Part shown: positions 28,307 through 37,053 of the stretch, piece by piece
Numbering within the stretch: the first letter of the stretch is position 1
How the letters are laid out: every line of letters starts with the position of its first letter
Source of the DNA: Bacteroides pyogenes_A
Lineage (GTDB): Bacteria; Bacteroidota; Bacteroidia; Bacteroidales; Bacteroidaceae
NCBI RefSeq assembly: GCF_048595595.1
Contig: NZ_CP184347.1
Reading direction: 5' to 3' (one strand)
DNA: 64,000 nucleotides
Notes under the pieces: generated by a model
What the model saw: the letters and a program-made list of their open reading frames with translations, nothing else
What the model was told of the DNA's origin: nothing
Databases searched by the model: none
Made by a program: the position numbers and the translations under genes

Positions 28307-28820
28307 ACAGATTGCCCGGAAGAAGGCGGGTTACTCTACCGCCGAGCTGAACCTTCTTTCTGCCGAAATCCTGAATCGGCTGGAAGAGCTACCGGTTTTC
28401 CAAGAAGCCCATACGGTACTTCTTTACCACTCTTTGAAAGATGAAGTGCATACACATGCGTTTATCGAGAAATGGGCGGATAAAAAAAAGATTCTTCTGC
28501 CGGTGGTAGCAGGCGAAAACCTCGAACTGCATGCTTATACCGGCCCGAAAGACCTGAGGACAGGCAGCTACGGCATATCAGAACCTACCGGAGAGCTGTT
28601 CACAGCATACGAAACCATCGATGTAGCCATTATACCGGGAGTAGCCTTCGATGCAAACAACCATCGGCTCGGCAGGGGGAAAGGATATTACGACCGCTTG
28701 CTTCCGCATATACCTGCTTTCAAAATCGGCCTATGCTTTCCGTTTCAAATCATAGAAGACATCCCTACGGAGAAAACAGACATCAGCATGGATATGATTC
28801 ACTCCCTTCCCACACGATGA
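28281..28820 (+). CDS. 5-formyltetrahydrofolate cyclo-ligase
   Basis: 179 aa from ATG 28281; an in-frame ATG at 28263 would add six residues. The enzyme converts 5-formyl-THF to 5,10-methenyl-THF with ATP. Signatures are KKELRKQIARKKAGYS at the N-terminus and the ATP-binding motif HRLGRGKGYYDRLLP near the C-terminus. It overlaps the S41 gene end, which suggests translational coupling. It is convergent with the DUF721 gene (10 bp apart). Confidence 0.93.
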   Translation: MEKKKELRKQIARKKAGYSTAELNLLSAEILNRLEELPVFQEAHTVLLYHSLKDEVHTHAFIEKWADKKKILLPVVAGENLELHAYTGPKDLRTGSYGISEPTGELFTAYETIDVAIIPGVAFDANNHRLGRGKGYYDRLLPHIPAFKIGLCFPFQIIEDIPTEKTDISMDMIHSLPTR

Positions 28821-28830
28821 AAAAGCCGAT

Positions 28831-29118
28831 CTAACGGAAAATAATATTGGTAATCACAGTAGCTCCCACCTTCTTGTTCAGATTGCGTATCAACACTTCG
28901 CGCCCCATCATCAGCTCCTGACGCAAAGCAGCCGAGGTGAGATGTACATACAGCGTTTGGTTACGAATGTAAAGATTGCTCGTATAGCTGGCCGCAGGCC
29001 CCAATACCTGAGGCCAAGCATCCAACAGTCTCTGTTCGTTCAAAGGAGACTCCAGACTCTCTCTGCGAAGAAACTGTTGAATCAATTTCCCTATCTGTTC
29101 CGCGTCATTCCGTTTCAT
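28831..29118 (-). CDS. DUF721 (DciA-like) protein
   Basis: 95 aa. It has the small DUF721 domain: LIQQFLRRESLESPLNEQRLLDAWPQVLGPAASYTSNLYIRNQTLYVHLTSAALRQELM. DciA proteins load the replicative helicase in bacteria lacking DnaC. The start ATG overlaps the recF stop (TAATG), a common pairing in this phylum that links it to replication or repair. Confidence 0.87.
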   Translation of the reverse strand: MKRNDAEQIGKLIQQFLRRESLESPLNEQRLLDAWPQVLGPAASYTSNLYIRNQTLYVHLTSAALRQELMMGREVLIRNLNKKVGATVITNIIFR

Positions 29119-30224
29119 TACTCAACCTCCATTTCCCGTACCACTCCCCGATCCACACAAAACATTTTATAGTCGCTTCCTACCTCATATAATATACGGT
29201 CTAAATGCTCCCGGTTCGTGTCTGTGATGAAAATCTGCCCAAACCTGTCGCCGGCCACAAGCTTCACAATCTGTTCCACACGCGAAGCGTCCAGCCGATC
29301 GAAAATATCGTCGAGCAGCAACAAAGGAGTCGTTCTTCCCGTACGTTTCAGAAAATCGAATTGAGCCAACTTCAATGCCACCAGATATGTTTTGTTCTGT
29401 CCCTGCGAACCTTCTTTTTTTATCGGGAATTCTCCCAATAACATATTCAAGTCATCTTTGTGAATGCCGCGCAATGAAAATCCCATTATTTTATCGCGCG
29501 AACGGCTTTGCTTCAAAACCTCCCGCAAAGAAGCATCCCTGGCATGAGACTCATAAGAAAGCCCCACCCGCTCTTTGTCTTGAGAAATAAAAGAATAAAA
29601 AGATTGAAATATGGGAATAAACTCCTTGATGAATGCTTCGCGCTTGCCGAAAACCACCTCGCCGGCCTGCGCCATCATCTCTTCCCATATCTCAAACAAC
29701 TCATCTTCCACGCAGCAGTCTGTTTTCAGCAACGTATTGCGCTGCGCCAACGCTTTATTATACCGTATCAACGCATCCAGATACTCTTTATCGTATTGGG
29801 AAATCACCACATCCATAAACCTGCGGCGCTCGTCGCTCCCTCCCGCTATCAACTGCGCATCGGCAGGCGAGACCATTACCAACGGCAGGAATCCGATGTG
29901 ATCGGAAAAGCGGTTGTATTCTTTTTTATTGCGCTTAAACTGTTTCTTCGAGCGGCGCTTCATCCCGCAATATATCTCTTCGGGAGCACCGTCCTCATCT
30001 TCATAAAATCCTTGAATGACAAAGAAATCCTGCCCGTGACGGATATTCTGCGAGTCGACCGGATTGCCGCAGCTTTTGCAGAACGACAAAAAATAAACAG
30101 CATCGAGCAGATTCGTCTTTCCCATCCCGTTCTGCCCGAAAAAACAGTTCAGTTTGGGAGAAAACCCTGTCTCTACTTGCTCCAGATTCTTATAATTCAA
30201 TATCGATATCCGTTTCAGTCTCAT
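29118..30224 (-). CDS. recF: DNA replication and repair protein RecF
   Basis: 368 aa from ATG 30224 (MRLKRISILNYKNL, the canonical start). An ABC-type ATPase of recombinational repair that helps load RecA at gaps. Walker A is FGQNGMGKTNLLDAVYFLS (about 30-48), the signature is KKEGSQGQNKTYLVALKLAQ and Walker B is PLLLLDDIFDRLD followed by the D-loop. Length is normal. It is translationally coupled to the DUF721 gene. Confidence 0.97.
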   Translation of the reverse strand: MRLKRISILNYKNLEQVETGFSPKLNCFFGQNGMGKTNLLDAVYFLSFCKSCGNPVDSQNIRHGQDFFVIQGFYEDEDGAPEEIYCGMKRRSKKQFKRNKKEYNRFSDHIGFLPLVMVSPADAQLIAGGSDERRRFMDVVISQYDKEYLDALIRYNKALAQRNTLLKTDCCVEDELFEIWEEMMAQAGEVVFGKREAFIKEFIPIFQSFYSFISQDKERVGLSYESHARDASLREVLKQSRSRDKIMGFSLRGIHKDDLNMLLGEFPIKKEGSQGQNKTYLVALKLAQFDFLKRTGRTTPLLLLDDIFDRLDASRVEQIVKLVAGDRFGQIFITDTNREHLDRILYEVGSDYKMFCVDRGVVREMEVE

Positions 30225-30328
30225 TGCACACTCATTAAATTCTCCACAAAAGTAATAAGAAATCCGTGCTTTTCTGTTGCCAAGCAAAAAAAGATGCTCC
30301 TAAATTTCTTTTGTAGACATAAAAAAAC

Positions 30329-30336
30329 TACTTTTG
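30329..30336 (+). promoter_or_regulatory. -7 box of the TPR gene
   Basis: TACTTTTG (TAnnTTTG), 49 bp before the start codon at 30386. Confidence 0.45.
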
Positions 30337-30385
30337 CGAGTCGAAATATCAAATATCGAATAATAACAAAAAGAATCATTATAAA

Positions 30386-31069
30386 ATGGCAGAACAAAAG
30401 AATCAGAACGAGCATCTGAACGTAGAAGATGCCCTGACACAATCGGAAGCGTTTCTTATCAAGTACAAAAAGGCAATTATCGGTGGTGTGGCTGCTATCA
30501 TTATCATCGTGGCAGGCATCATCATGTATAAGAACCTGTATGCCGAACCCCGCGAAGAAAAAGCGCAGGCAGCTTTTTTCAAGGGACAGGAATATTTCGA
30601 ACAAGATGCTTACGAGCAGGCTTTAAACGGCGACAGCATCGGTTTCACAGGTTTTCTGAAAGTAGCCGACGAGTATAGCGGTACGAAGGCCGCCAATCTG
30701 GCCAAAGGATATGCCGGCATCTGCTACGCGCAATTGGGCAAATACGATGAAGCCATCAAAATGCTCGACAGCTTCAACGGCAAAGATCAAATGGTAGCTC
30801 CCGCTATCCTCGGAGCCACAGGCAATTGCTACGCACAGCTCGGACAGCTCGACAAGGCTGCGTCTACGCTACTTGCTGCGGCCGATAAAGCCGACAACAA
30901 CACGCTCAGTCCCATCTTCCTGATGCAAGCCGGAGAGATTCTGGTGAAACAAGGCAAATACGACGATGCCATAAAAGCGTATACCAAAGTAAAGGAAAAA
31001 TACTTCCAGTCTTATCAGGCAATGGATATCGACAAATACATCGAACGGGCCAAATTGATGAAGAAATAA
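30386..31069 (+). CDS. membrane-anchored tetratricopeptide repeat protein
   Basis: 227 aa. A short cytoplasmic N-terminus is followed by one membrane helix (about 31-50, AIIGGVAAIIIIVAGIIMY) and a periplasmic domain with about three TPR units (AKGYAGICYAQLGKYDEAIKM, ILGATGNCYAQLGQLDKAAST, MQAGEILVKQGKYDDAIKAY). The topology resembles YfgM-type ancillary factors, but that is only an analogy. It is monocistronic, with promoter and terminator on either side. Confidence 0.88.
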   Translation: MAEQKNQNEHLNVEDALTQSEAFLIKYKKAIIGGVAAIIIIVAGIIMYKNLYAEPREEKAQAAFFKGQEYFEQDAYEQALNGDSIGFTGFLKVADEYSGTKAANLAKGYAGICYAQLGKYDEAIKMLDSFNGKDQMVAPAILGATGNCYAQLGQLDKAASTLLAAADKADNNTLSPIFLMQAGEILVKQGKYDDAIKAYTKVKEKYFQSYQAMDIDKYIERAKLMKK

Positions 31070-31091
31070 TTTTTTCATTCGATACAACACC

Positions 31092-31135
31092 AACGAGGGA
31101 GATAAAAACATCGGATTGTCGCCCTCGTTTCTTGT
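31092..31135 (+). terminator. intrinsic terminator of the TPR gene
   Basis: Stem AACGAGGG (31092-31099) / CCCTCGTT (31122-31129) followed by TCTTGTTTTT. Confidence 0.7.
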
Positions 31136-31240
31136 TTTTCAGAGAACGGTTTCCTCTGCGGCATTATCCGGCAGAGAAACTCCCCCACCCCTCAGGCTTA
31201 TATTTTAAAACAACACCACTTTCACTCAAGAAAACGTATT

Positions 31241-31735
31241 ATGGCAACAGCTTATCACAACTTGTCCGAGTATGATTTCAATTCTGTACCGAATGCCGAA
31301 AGCATGAAGTTCGGAATCGTTGTCTCGGAATGGAACTTCAATATCACCGGAGCTTTATTAAAAGGTGCGGTGGACACGCTCAGGAAGCATGGAGCTAAAG
31401 AAGAAAACATCTTGGTTAAAACCGTGCCGGGGAGCTTCGAACTGACCTTCGGCGCCAGCCAAATGACAGAGTGCTGCGATGTCGATGCCGTCATAGCCAT
31501 CGGATGTGTAGTAAAAGGCGATACTCCGCATTTCGATTACGTGTGCATGGGAGCCACTCAAGGAATTACGCAACTGAACGCAACGAGCGACATCCCGGTG
31601 ATTTACGGTTTGATCACCACCAACACGATGCAGCAGGCAGAAGACCGTGCAGGAGGCAAATTGGGTAATAAAGGCGATGAATGCGCAATTACAGCGATAA
31701 AAATGATCGATTTTTTTTGGAGTTTAAATAAATAG
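31241..31735 (+). CDS. ribH: 6,7-dimethyl-8-ribityllumazine synthase
   Basis: 164 aa. It makes the lumazine precursor of riboflavin. Signatures are FGIVVSEWNFNITGALLKGA, VPGSFELTFGA, AIGCVVKGDTPHFDYV (catalytic His region) and GLITTNTMQQAEDRAGGKLGNKGDECA. Length fits the icosahedral or pentameric enzyme. The promoter of the downstream tRNA pair lies within its last codons. Confidence 0.98.
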   Translation: MATAYHNLSEYDFNSVPNAESMKFGIVVSEWNFNITGALLKGAVDTLRKHGAKEENILVKTVPGSFELTFGASQMTECCDVDAVIAIGCVVKGDTPHFDYVCMGATQGITQLNATSDIPVIYGLITTNTMQQAEDRAGGKLGNKGDECAITAIKMIDFFWSLNK

Positions 31736-31746
31736 TCGTATCTTTG
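31716..31746 (+). promoter_or_regulatory. consensus promoter of the tRNA-Tyr/tRNA-Gly unit
   Basis: TTTG at 31716-31719, a 19-bp spacer, and TATCTTTG at 31739-31746: an exact match to the Bacteroidetes consensus, overlapping the 3' end of ribH. Confidence 0.75.
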
Positions 31747-31785
31747 CACCGCAATTGAGAAACGAACATTCTCATGAGCAAGAAA

Positions 31786-31868
31786 GGGCAAATACCAGAG
31801 TGGCCAAATGGGGCAGACTGTAAATCTGCTGGCTTACGCCTTCGGTGGTTCGAATCCATCTTTGCCCA
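31786..31868 (+). tRNA. tRNA-Tyr (anticodon GTA)
   Basis: 83 nt with a long variable arm (class II). Acceptor GGGCAAA pairs with TTTGCCC; the anticodon stem GCAGA/TCTGC holds CTGTAAA with GTA; the T-loop is GGTTCGAATCC. CCA is not encoded. Second in line after a strong promoter and 10 bp before tRNA-Gly. Confidence 0.97.
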
Positions 31869-31878
31869 CTAAAAAAAC

Positions 31879-31951
31879 GCGGAAGTAGCTCAGTTGATAG
31901 AGCATTAGCCTTCCAAGCTGAGGGTCGCGGGTTTGAGTCCCGTCTTCCGCT
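31879..31951 (+). tRNA. tRNA-Gly (anticodon TCC)
   Basis: 73 nt. Acceptor GCGGAAG pairs with CTTCCGC; the anticodon loop CTTCCAA gives TCC; the T-arm is GCGGGTTTGAGTCCCGT. CCA is not encoded. Confidence 0.97.
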
Positions 31952-31957
31952 CTCCGA

Positions 31958-31989
31958 AGAGAATCTGAGAAATTGGATTCTCTTTTTTT
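31958..31989 (+). terminator. intrinsic terminator of the tRNA pair
   Basis: Stem AGAGAATC (31958-31965) / GATTCTCT (31976-31983) followed by a T run to 31989. Confidence 0.88.
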
Positions 31990-32016
31990 ATATAACAACA
32001 CTTTTTATCCGACATC

Positions 32017-33276
32017 ATGAAAAACGACACAAATCCGAAACATGTTCTCCGACTGTCCCATCCTCCCATACCAATCGTACGCATCGGATTTATCGGATTA
32101 GGGAACAGAGGATTGCTTACATTACAACGTTATCTGCAAATAGAGGGCGTGGAGATAAAAGCCCTGTGCGAGATTCGCGAAGGAAACCTGAGCAAAGCGC
32201 AGCGCATACTTGCAGAGAACAACCGCCTGAAAGCTGTCGGGTATGCCGGTACGGAAGGATGGAAGCGGCTATGCGAAGAAGCCGATCTGGACATCGTATT
32301 CATTTGTACCGACTGGCTTACACATACCCCCATAGCAGTATACGCCATGCTCCACGGGAAGCATGTGGCGATTGAAGTTCCCGCCGCGATGAGTGTGGCA
32401 GAATGCTGGGAGTTGGTCGACACGGCCGAGAAGACCCGCAGGCACTGCATGATGCTTGAGAACTGCTGCTACGATCCCTTCGCGCTCATGACCCTGAACA
32501 TGGAACAACAGGGAGTGTTCGGCGAAATCATGCATGTGGAAGGAGCTTACATACACGACTTGCGCGAACTGTATTTCACCGATGAAAGCGAAGGAGGCTA
32601 CCACAACCACTGGGGAAAGAAGTACAGCATCGAGCACACCGGAAACCCCTATCCCACGCACGGACTGGGACCTCTCTGCCAATTACTGCATATCCACCGG
32701 GCCGACCGCATGGAGTTTCTTGTTTCTCTATCCACCCGTCAGGCGGGAATGAGCGCATATGCAGCCCGCCGCTTCGGAAGCGACTCTCCCGAAGCACGGC
32801 AGAAGTATCTGTTGGGCGACGTGAACACAACCCTCATCCAAACGCAAAAGAAGAAAAGCATTATGTTGCAATACGATGTCGTCACCCCGCGTCCTTACAG
32901 CCGCCTGCATACCGTATGCGGCACATCGGCTTTCGCACAGAAATATCCTGCGCCGTGCATCACATTAGACCCGGAAGGCTCCTCTCCCCTCGAAGGGAAA
33001 GCGCTCGAAGAGTTCATCGAACGCTACCGGCATCCGTTTGCCGCCACCATTGGCGCAGAAGCAAAACAAAAAGGAATCGCCAATGAAATGAATTACATGA
33101 TGGACTACCGGCTCATCTATTGCCTGCGCAACGGATTGCCTTTGGATATGGATGTGTATGATGCCGCCGAATGGTCGTGCATAACCGAACTGAGCGAACA
33201 ATCGGTACTGCAAGGAAGCATTCCCGTAGCAATTCCCGACTTCACGCGTGGCGCCATTGGGCCCGACAACCCATAA
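32017..33276 (+). CDS. Gfo/Idh/MocA oxidoreductase fold, GH109-like
   Basis: 419 aa. N-terminal Rossmann fold RIGFIGLGNRGLLTLQRY with the G-x-G-x-R-G pattern seen in the NAD-dependent glycosidase family GH109 (alpha-N-acetylgalactosaminidases). The block HTGNPYPTHGLGPLCQLLHIHR is also shared with that family, as I recall it. EVPAAMSVAECWELVDTAEK is the EKP-like motif region. Unlike the exported members it has no signal peptide. It could be a cytoplasmic glycosidase acting by the NAD redox mechanism, or a sugar dehydrogenase. It stands alone next to the mobile element. Confidence 0.82.
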   Translation: MKNDTNPKHVLRLSHPPIPIVRIGFIGLGNRGLLTLQRYLQIEGVEIKALCEIREGNLSKAQRILAENNRLKAVGYAGTEGWKRLCEEADLDIVFICTDWLTHTPIAVYAMLHGKHVAIEVPAAMSVAECWELVDTAEKTRRHCMMLENCCYDPFALMTLNMEQQGVFGEIMHVEGAYIHDLRELYFTDESEGGYHNHWGKKYSIEHTGNPYPTHGLGPLCQLLHIHRADRMEFLVSLSTRQAGMSAYAARRFGSDSPEARQKYLLGDVNTTLIQTQKKKSIMLQYDVVTPRPYSRLHTVCGTSAFAQKYPAPCITLDPEGSSPLEGKALEEFIERYRHPFAATIGAEAKQKGIANEMNYMMDYRLIYCLRNGLPLDMDVYDAAEWSCITELSEQSVLQGSIPVAIPDFTRGAIGPDNP

Positions 33277-33507
33277 ATCATTACACAAAGATCAAGGATT
33301 TGCTTCTTGCACAGGGAGGTCTGTTTACCCGTATACAAACAGAATAAAGAGGGGCAGATGCTTTTCTCGCAAAAGAACAGACGGCACGCCCTAAAGCAAG
33401 TATCCGCAGCATAAATTCTTTCACACCGAAGCAAACGGAAAGAGTGTCGGCCTCAAATAAAAGAGCACTAACCGAAGACAACCATACCTGCGAATAAACC
33501 GAAAACA

Positions 33508-33554
33508 GTCAACTAAAAACATTAAACCACAAGTTTCATTCAGTTTCCAAGTGG
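33508..33554 (+). repeat. 24-bp box plus first unit of a split composite repeat
   Basis: Bases 33508-33531 (GTCAACTAAAAACATT plus AAACCACA) are identical to 58789-58812. The next 15 bp (GTTTCATTCAGTTTC) match 12 of 15 with the sequence after the box at 58833-58847. A degenerate palindromic unit start (GTTTCCAAGTGGG) follows. Here the rest of the palindromic array is missing and the mobile element begins. Confidence 0.65.
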
Positions 33555-33593
33555 GATTTTTCACCCACGAACTATCTTATTGAGAAATAGAGT

Positions 33594-33624
33594 GTTACCG
33601 TTTAGTGGTGGATAGATAGGTAAC
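33594..33624. promoter_or_regulatory. left-end GTTACC sites (possible recombinase arm sites)
   Basis: GTTACC at 33594-33599 and its inverse GGTAAC at 33619-33624, about 45-75 bp inside the left end. The same hexamer is clustered at the right end of the element. The rest of 33277-33841 shows no gene I can support. Confidence 0.45.
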
Positions 33625-33841
33625 GATTTAGAAATGAGCGGAGTGCTTTGAGGCACATTGTTTTGAATAGCCAAAGAACGCTCACTATTATCACCTGCAA
33701 AGGTACACATTTGCGAGGGAAAGTGAGCTTTCTTTCGTGATTTTCTTTTTTGAAGTGCGACCGGTCGTATCATCTCCTTTTTATTCTTCGGCAGTGAGTT
33801 TTGCGTCTTGTGAGACTGATGAAAGGCAAATATTCTGTTTC

Positions 33842-34834
33842 TTACATTCTCCGTCCCCGTTTCTTTTTCTTGTTGGTTTCGTGGCGTAGTCTCCGCTGGA
33901 AGGCGGTCTCGGCATAATCTTCTCCGTGGACTTGGAAGTCCAACATTCCGCCAATACCCGATGCAATCCCTTCGGCAACATCCACCACGCTTTCAATAAG
34001 ACTTGTTGTTGGCTGTAGCTTTTCCTCCTGTAAAGGCTCTTTCGGCTGATAAATCGGAACAGAAGAGTGATAGGGAGCGATACAGGAAAGTCCGAACTGC
34101 TTCAACAGAGAGTTATACCCAAACTCTCGTCCAATCTCCGAAGCCTTGAACGCTTGCCCCTCAAAAAGAAACTTCAGTCCATAGACAGCACCTTTCTTGT
34201 TCATCATCTGTTCAACGGTTACTCCTTGTCGTCTCAAATCGTATCGAAAGGAAGCATAGCCATTCACTCCGCCATTCGTATATTTTCCTAACAATCCGTA
34301 AGCCATTGTACGCAGTCTCTCCTTGCTCGCCTCCCGTGTCTGATTGGCTCTCGGCTTTTGATACTGTTTCTTTGACCGTATCTCATTGGCAATCGTCAGA
34401 CCGTGCTTGCGACTTAATTCCTCTGCCACTCGTGCTGCCTTGTTGCTCACAAAGGTCGTATCATAAACCACCCCGTTCATACTCATCCGATTGGCAATGA
34501 TATGAATGTGCAGATTGTCGGTGTCCTTATGCGTAACGGCTACCACCTGATACTCCTGCAAATTCATCGCTTGGATAAACTCATAGGCTATCCCTTGGAG
34601 CTTCTTCCAATTCATCCCTGCTTCATCTTTCGGGGCGATACCGATTTCCATCCGCAGGAACTTGTTGCGACAACGGCTGTTGAACCGATTGACAAGGTTC
34701 ATCTCTTCGTATATTCTCTCTGCCGTATCTCCACAAAGGTTCTGAACTAAGAGCTTATTCTTGAGCTTCGTTTCTCGGAAGATATACTCCAACGCCATCT
34801 TACCGTGCGCTATGGCTTTGCACTTCGCTATCAT
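33842..34834 (-). CDS. relaxase/mobilization nuclease
   Basis: 330 aa. HUH-type relaxase of the Bacteroides mobilization family: the histidine motif is in VVAVTHKDTDNLHIHIIANR (about 100-120), preceded by MEIGIAPKDEAGMNWKKL and the N-terminal MIAKCKAIAHGKMALEYIF with early candidates for the catalytic Tyr. It nicks oriT and carries the strand into the recipient. The C-terminal 60 residues are polar and basic. It overlaps the MobC-like gene by 35 bp. Confidence 0.93.
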   Translation of the reverse strand: MIAKCKAIAHGKMALEYIFRETKLKNKLLVQNLCGDTAERIYEEMNLVNRFNSRCRNKFLRMEIGIAPKDEAGMNWKKLQGIAYEFIQAMNLQEYQVVAVTHKDTDNLHIHIIANRMSMNGVVYDTTFVSNKAARVAEELSRKHGLTIANEIRSKKQYQKPRANQTREASKERLRTMAYGLLGKYTNGGVNGYASFRYDLRRQGVTVEQMMNKKGAVYGLKFLFEGQAFKASEIGREFGYNSLLKQFGLSCIAPYHSSVPIYQPKEPLQEEKLQPTTSLIESVVDVAEGIASGIGGMLDFQVHGEDYAETAFQRRLRHETNKKKKRGRRM

Positions 34835-35216
34835 TGCGCTTCATATTTAGAACATCATATATCTCGTCCGTAATCCGATACCGAGGACTGTAAAATCGCT
34901 CGAAAGCGTGTAGTGAAATGCAAGAAAGGTTCTTGGCAATGGCAACCCAAGAGGGGTCTTTCGTCTTAATCAAGTTGGAAATGTGACTGAAGAAATAGCT
35001 GACCCGTTGCAAGACCCGAATGGCTTCCCGTTCGTGTTCTCCCAATTGGGGAACGGCAACAATCTCACCCGTGAGCAATGCCTCCCGACAGAACTCGGAG
35101 AGTTTCTTGCCCGTCCGTTCCGATCGCTTTTGTATCCTTGCTTTCTCCTCTTCGGAACAACGTACCCGAAGAAGGCAGGTCTTATTCCTTTTCTCTTTAT
35201 CTGTTTTTGGTTTCAT
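34800..35216 (-). CDS. MobC/MobA-type relaxosome accessory protein (ribbon-helix-helix)
   Basis: 138 aa. N-terminal Lys-rich part, then a ribbon-helix-helix domain (TCLLRVRCSEEEKARIQKRSERTGKKLSEFCREALLTGEIV). The later part RVSYFFSHISNLIKTK fits the plasmid mobilization MobC family. It would bind oriT beside the relaxase. The likely oriT hairpins lie about 60-110 bp upstream of its start. Confidence 0.87.
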   Translation of the reverse strand: MKPKTDKEKRNKTCLLRVRCSEEEKARIQKRSERTGKKLSEFCREALLTGEIVAVPQLGEHEREAIRVLQRVSYFFSHISNLIKTKDPSWVAIAKNLSCISLHAFERFYSPRYRITDEIYDVLNMKRNDSEVQSHSAR

Positions 35217-35271
35217 ATTAGTTTGTTCATTAAGGCATTCCGACCGATGAGAACGAAGTGATTACGGCTCT

Positions 35272-35323
35272 CCCCCTGAGCGTAGCGGTAAAGGGGGCAA
35301 GCGCAGTTTGTGGCTACAAACTG
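35272..35323. other. probable origin of transfer (oriT) hairpins
   Basis: Two adjacent inverted repeats in the gap before the mobilization genes: CCCCCT (35272-35277) / AGGGGG (35292-35297), and CAGTTTGT (35304-35311) / ACAAACTG (35316-35323) with a GGCT loop. Position and structure fit an oriT; the nick site is not known. The gap 35217-35448 holds no gene. Confidence 0.5.
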
Positions 35324-35448
35324 ACGTCTTGCAATGTTACCGATGGAATACCCTCGCATATACTGTGATTGGCTTTCATCTCCTGTGTTTCTCGTCTTCT
35401 GAGAATGTCGATTATCCATTTCATTGCTGATGGCTCGGAATGCCGTGA

Positions 35449-35955
35449 TTAGAGTTTGCGCCAGCGTTCTATATCCTCGCTGTATTCCTCCAGATGTCGG
35501 AGAGCTATGCACTCCAAGAAACTCGAAACATTCGCCCCATAATCGCCCAATCGACGGACAACGAACTCCAAACGTTCCCACGTGGAGCGACTGAGATAGG
35601 TTGCCTTTCGGTTGATGATTTTATGGGGCAAGAGAAAGGCTTCCCGATAGCTCTCCAAGCTCTCTTGTCGTTGCTTGTGGCTGATGCGTCTCGGAATGCT
35701 TGATATCGCTTGTCGCTTCTCCTGCTCGGAGTGCTCTGCTTTCACGGCTTCCTTTGCTTCATTCAAAGACTCGGAAGGCAACTTTTGCTCGGATGCGGAG
35801 GACTGCGGAGAGTTTTCAGATTGCCCCGATTGCTTTGTCTGCTTTGCTTCTTGTTTGGTAGAAACGGCTTTACGAACAATTTCAGACAGTGTCTGTGAGC
35901 CATCGGTTTCTTTGGGATGGTTCAAGTAATGCGATAAATCGAATTCTTCTTTCAT
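35449..35955 (-). CDS. DUF3408 domain protein
   Basis: 168 aa. The first 95 residues are polar, rich in Ser, Gln and Glu, and likely disordered. The C-terminal domain (ATYLSRSTWERLEFVVRRLGDYGANVSSFLECIALRHLEEYSEDIERWR) matches DUF3408, which is found in Bacteroides conjugative and mobilizable elements and looks like a ribbon-helix-helix DNA-binding protein. Its start is 3 bp after the primase stop, so it is cotranscribed. Confidence 0.82.
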   Translation of the reverse strand: MKEEFDLSHYLNHPKETDGSQTLSEIVRKAVSTKQEAKQTKQSGQSENSPQSSASEQKLPSESLNEAKEAVKAEHSEQEKRQAISSIPRRISHKQRQESLESYREAFLLPHKIINRKATYLSRSTWERLEFVVRRLGDYGANVSSFLECIALRHLEEYSEDIERWRKL

Positions 35956-35958
35956 GGC

Positions 35959-36909
35959 TTATCTTATTTTGTGTTTGACAATAGCAGGCTTCTGCTGTTG
36001 TACTTCTTGTTGTTGCTTACATCGGGCAACGTGATAGTCGTTGAGGTCTTTGTATCGGGTATAGTGTCGGCTCATATCCTCTACCTTGATGCCTGTCGAT
36101 TGGATAGCTTGAAGAGCCTGCCGTCCTGCTTGGTCGTTGTCGAAGAAAGCCCGAACGGAGTCGATGCCGTTCTCGTGGAGATAGGCAATGGCTCGTGAAA
36201 GATTACTGACCGAGTTCAGTACAAGGCAGGGAGCGATTTCTTTTCCTTTCATCGTGAGAAGGGAAAGGAAATCCATAAAGCCCTCAAAGATGCAGTGAAG
36301 AGCATTGTTCGCTTCTCCTGCAATCAGAGAAATATCCTTTGGAGCTATCGTTCCCTTGAATGTCTTGTCGTCTCGGAGTTCATATCCTCCTGCACGATTG
36401 GCAAAGCTGATGGCAGAATATTCCCTTCCTCCTACCTCGTAGCGAATATGACGGAGATAGGGACTTGCCACGGCAAGGTCTATCTTGCGTACTCCTCGGA
36501 GATAGTTCTGCAAGTGCAGGGGCAATGCTTCGCTGATAGAGAGAATCCGCCTTGCATTGCTTGGTCGCTGTTCAACTCTTATCTGTTCTATGTGAGCTCC
36601 ACGATGAAAGGAAGAGGGTGCGAGGGTTGTCGCTTTCTCTTCGGCAAGATGTGCCATTGCTTCATAGGCACTGCATCCACGTATCCGCATCACAAGGTCA
36701 ATGATGCTTCCGCCTTGGCTTGTGCCGTAGTCGTGCCACAGGTTTTGCCGAAAGTCCACTTTCAGGCTGGCGTTGGCGTCTTCTCGGTAGGGTGCGTGAT
36801 AGAGGGCGTAGCCGTTGTACCGCTTGGCAGGCTCGATGCCGCAGGCGTGCAGATAGTCGGCTATCGGTATCGCCTTGATGTGTTGTAGGTCGTAAAATCT
36901 TGATTTCAT
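35959..36909 (-). CDS. toprim/CHC2-type DNA primase of mobile element
   Basis: 316 aa. N-terminal CHC2-like domain with its usual text (IPIADYLHACGIEPAKRYNGYALYHAPYREDANASLKVDFRQNLWHDYGTSQGGSIIDLVM) but without the zinc-binding Cys set. The toprim part is IFEGFMDFLSLL (Glu) and VRAFFDNDQAGRQALQ (the D-x-D-like motif is FFDNDQAG). It likely primes replication of the transferred strand or element. It is first in the minus-strand mobilization operon. Confidence 0.88.
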   Translation of the reverse strand: MKSRFYDLQHIKAIPIADYLHACGIEPAKRYNGYALYHAPYREDANASLKVDFRQNLWHDYGTSQGGSIIDLVMRIRGCSAYEAMAHLAEEKATTLAPSSFHRGAHIEQIRVEQRPSNARRILSISEALPLHLQNYLRGVRKIDLAVASPYLRHIRYEVGGREYSAISFANRAGGYELRDDKTFKGTIAPKDISLIAGEANNALHCIFEGFMDFLSLLTMKGKEIAPCLVLNSVSNLSRAIAYLHENGIDSVRAFFDNDQAGRQALQAIQSTGIKVEDMSRHYTRYKDLNDYHVARCKQQQEVQQQKPAIVKHKIR

Positions 36910-37053
36910 AAGTTGATTCGATGATTATTGTGTGGATAAAAAGGTGATTCAAACGGTGAAAGGAAAAATATTGTCGGCTTACGGAGGACGCACCTTGTCG
37001 CACTTCCCGGCAGACAAAAAGCCTTTCCCAGCTTTTTTCCTTTCACTGTATAT

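Noticed and set aside
29508..30419. 303-codon open frame on the plus strand
   Set aside because: Antisense to recF, which has clear Walker motifs.
31154..31175. Riboswitch upstream of ribH
   Set aside because: Only a simple CTCTGC/GCAGAG hairpin is visible; the conserved multi-stem FMN aptamer pattern is absent.
33281..33773. Short minus-strand ORFs left of the relaxase gene
   Set aside because: They lie across the flank and end of the element, have no promoters or family resemblance, and are in repeat-derived sequence.
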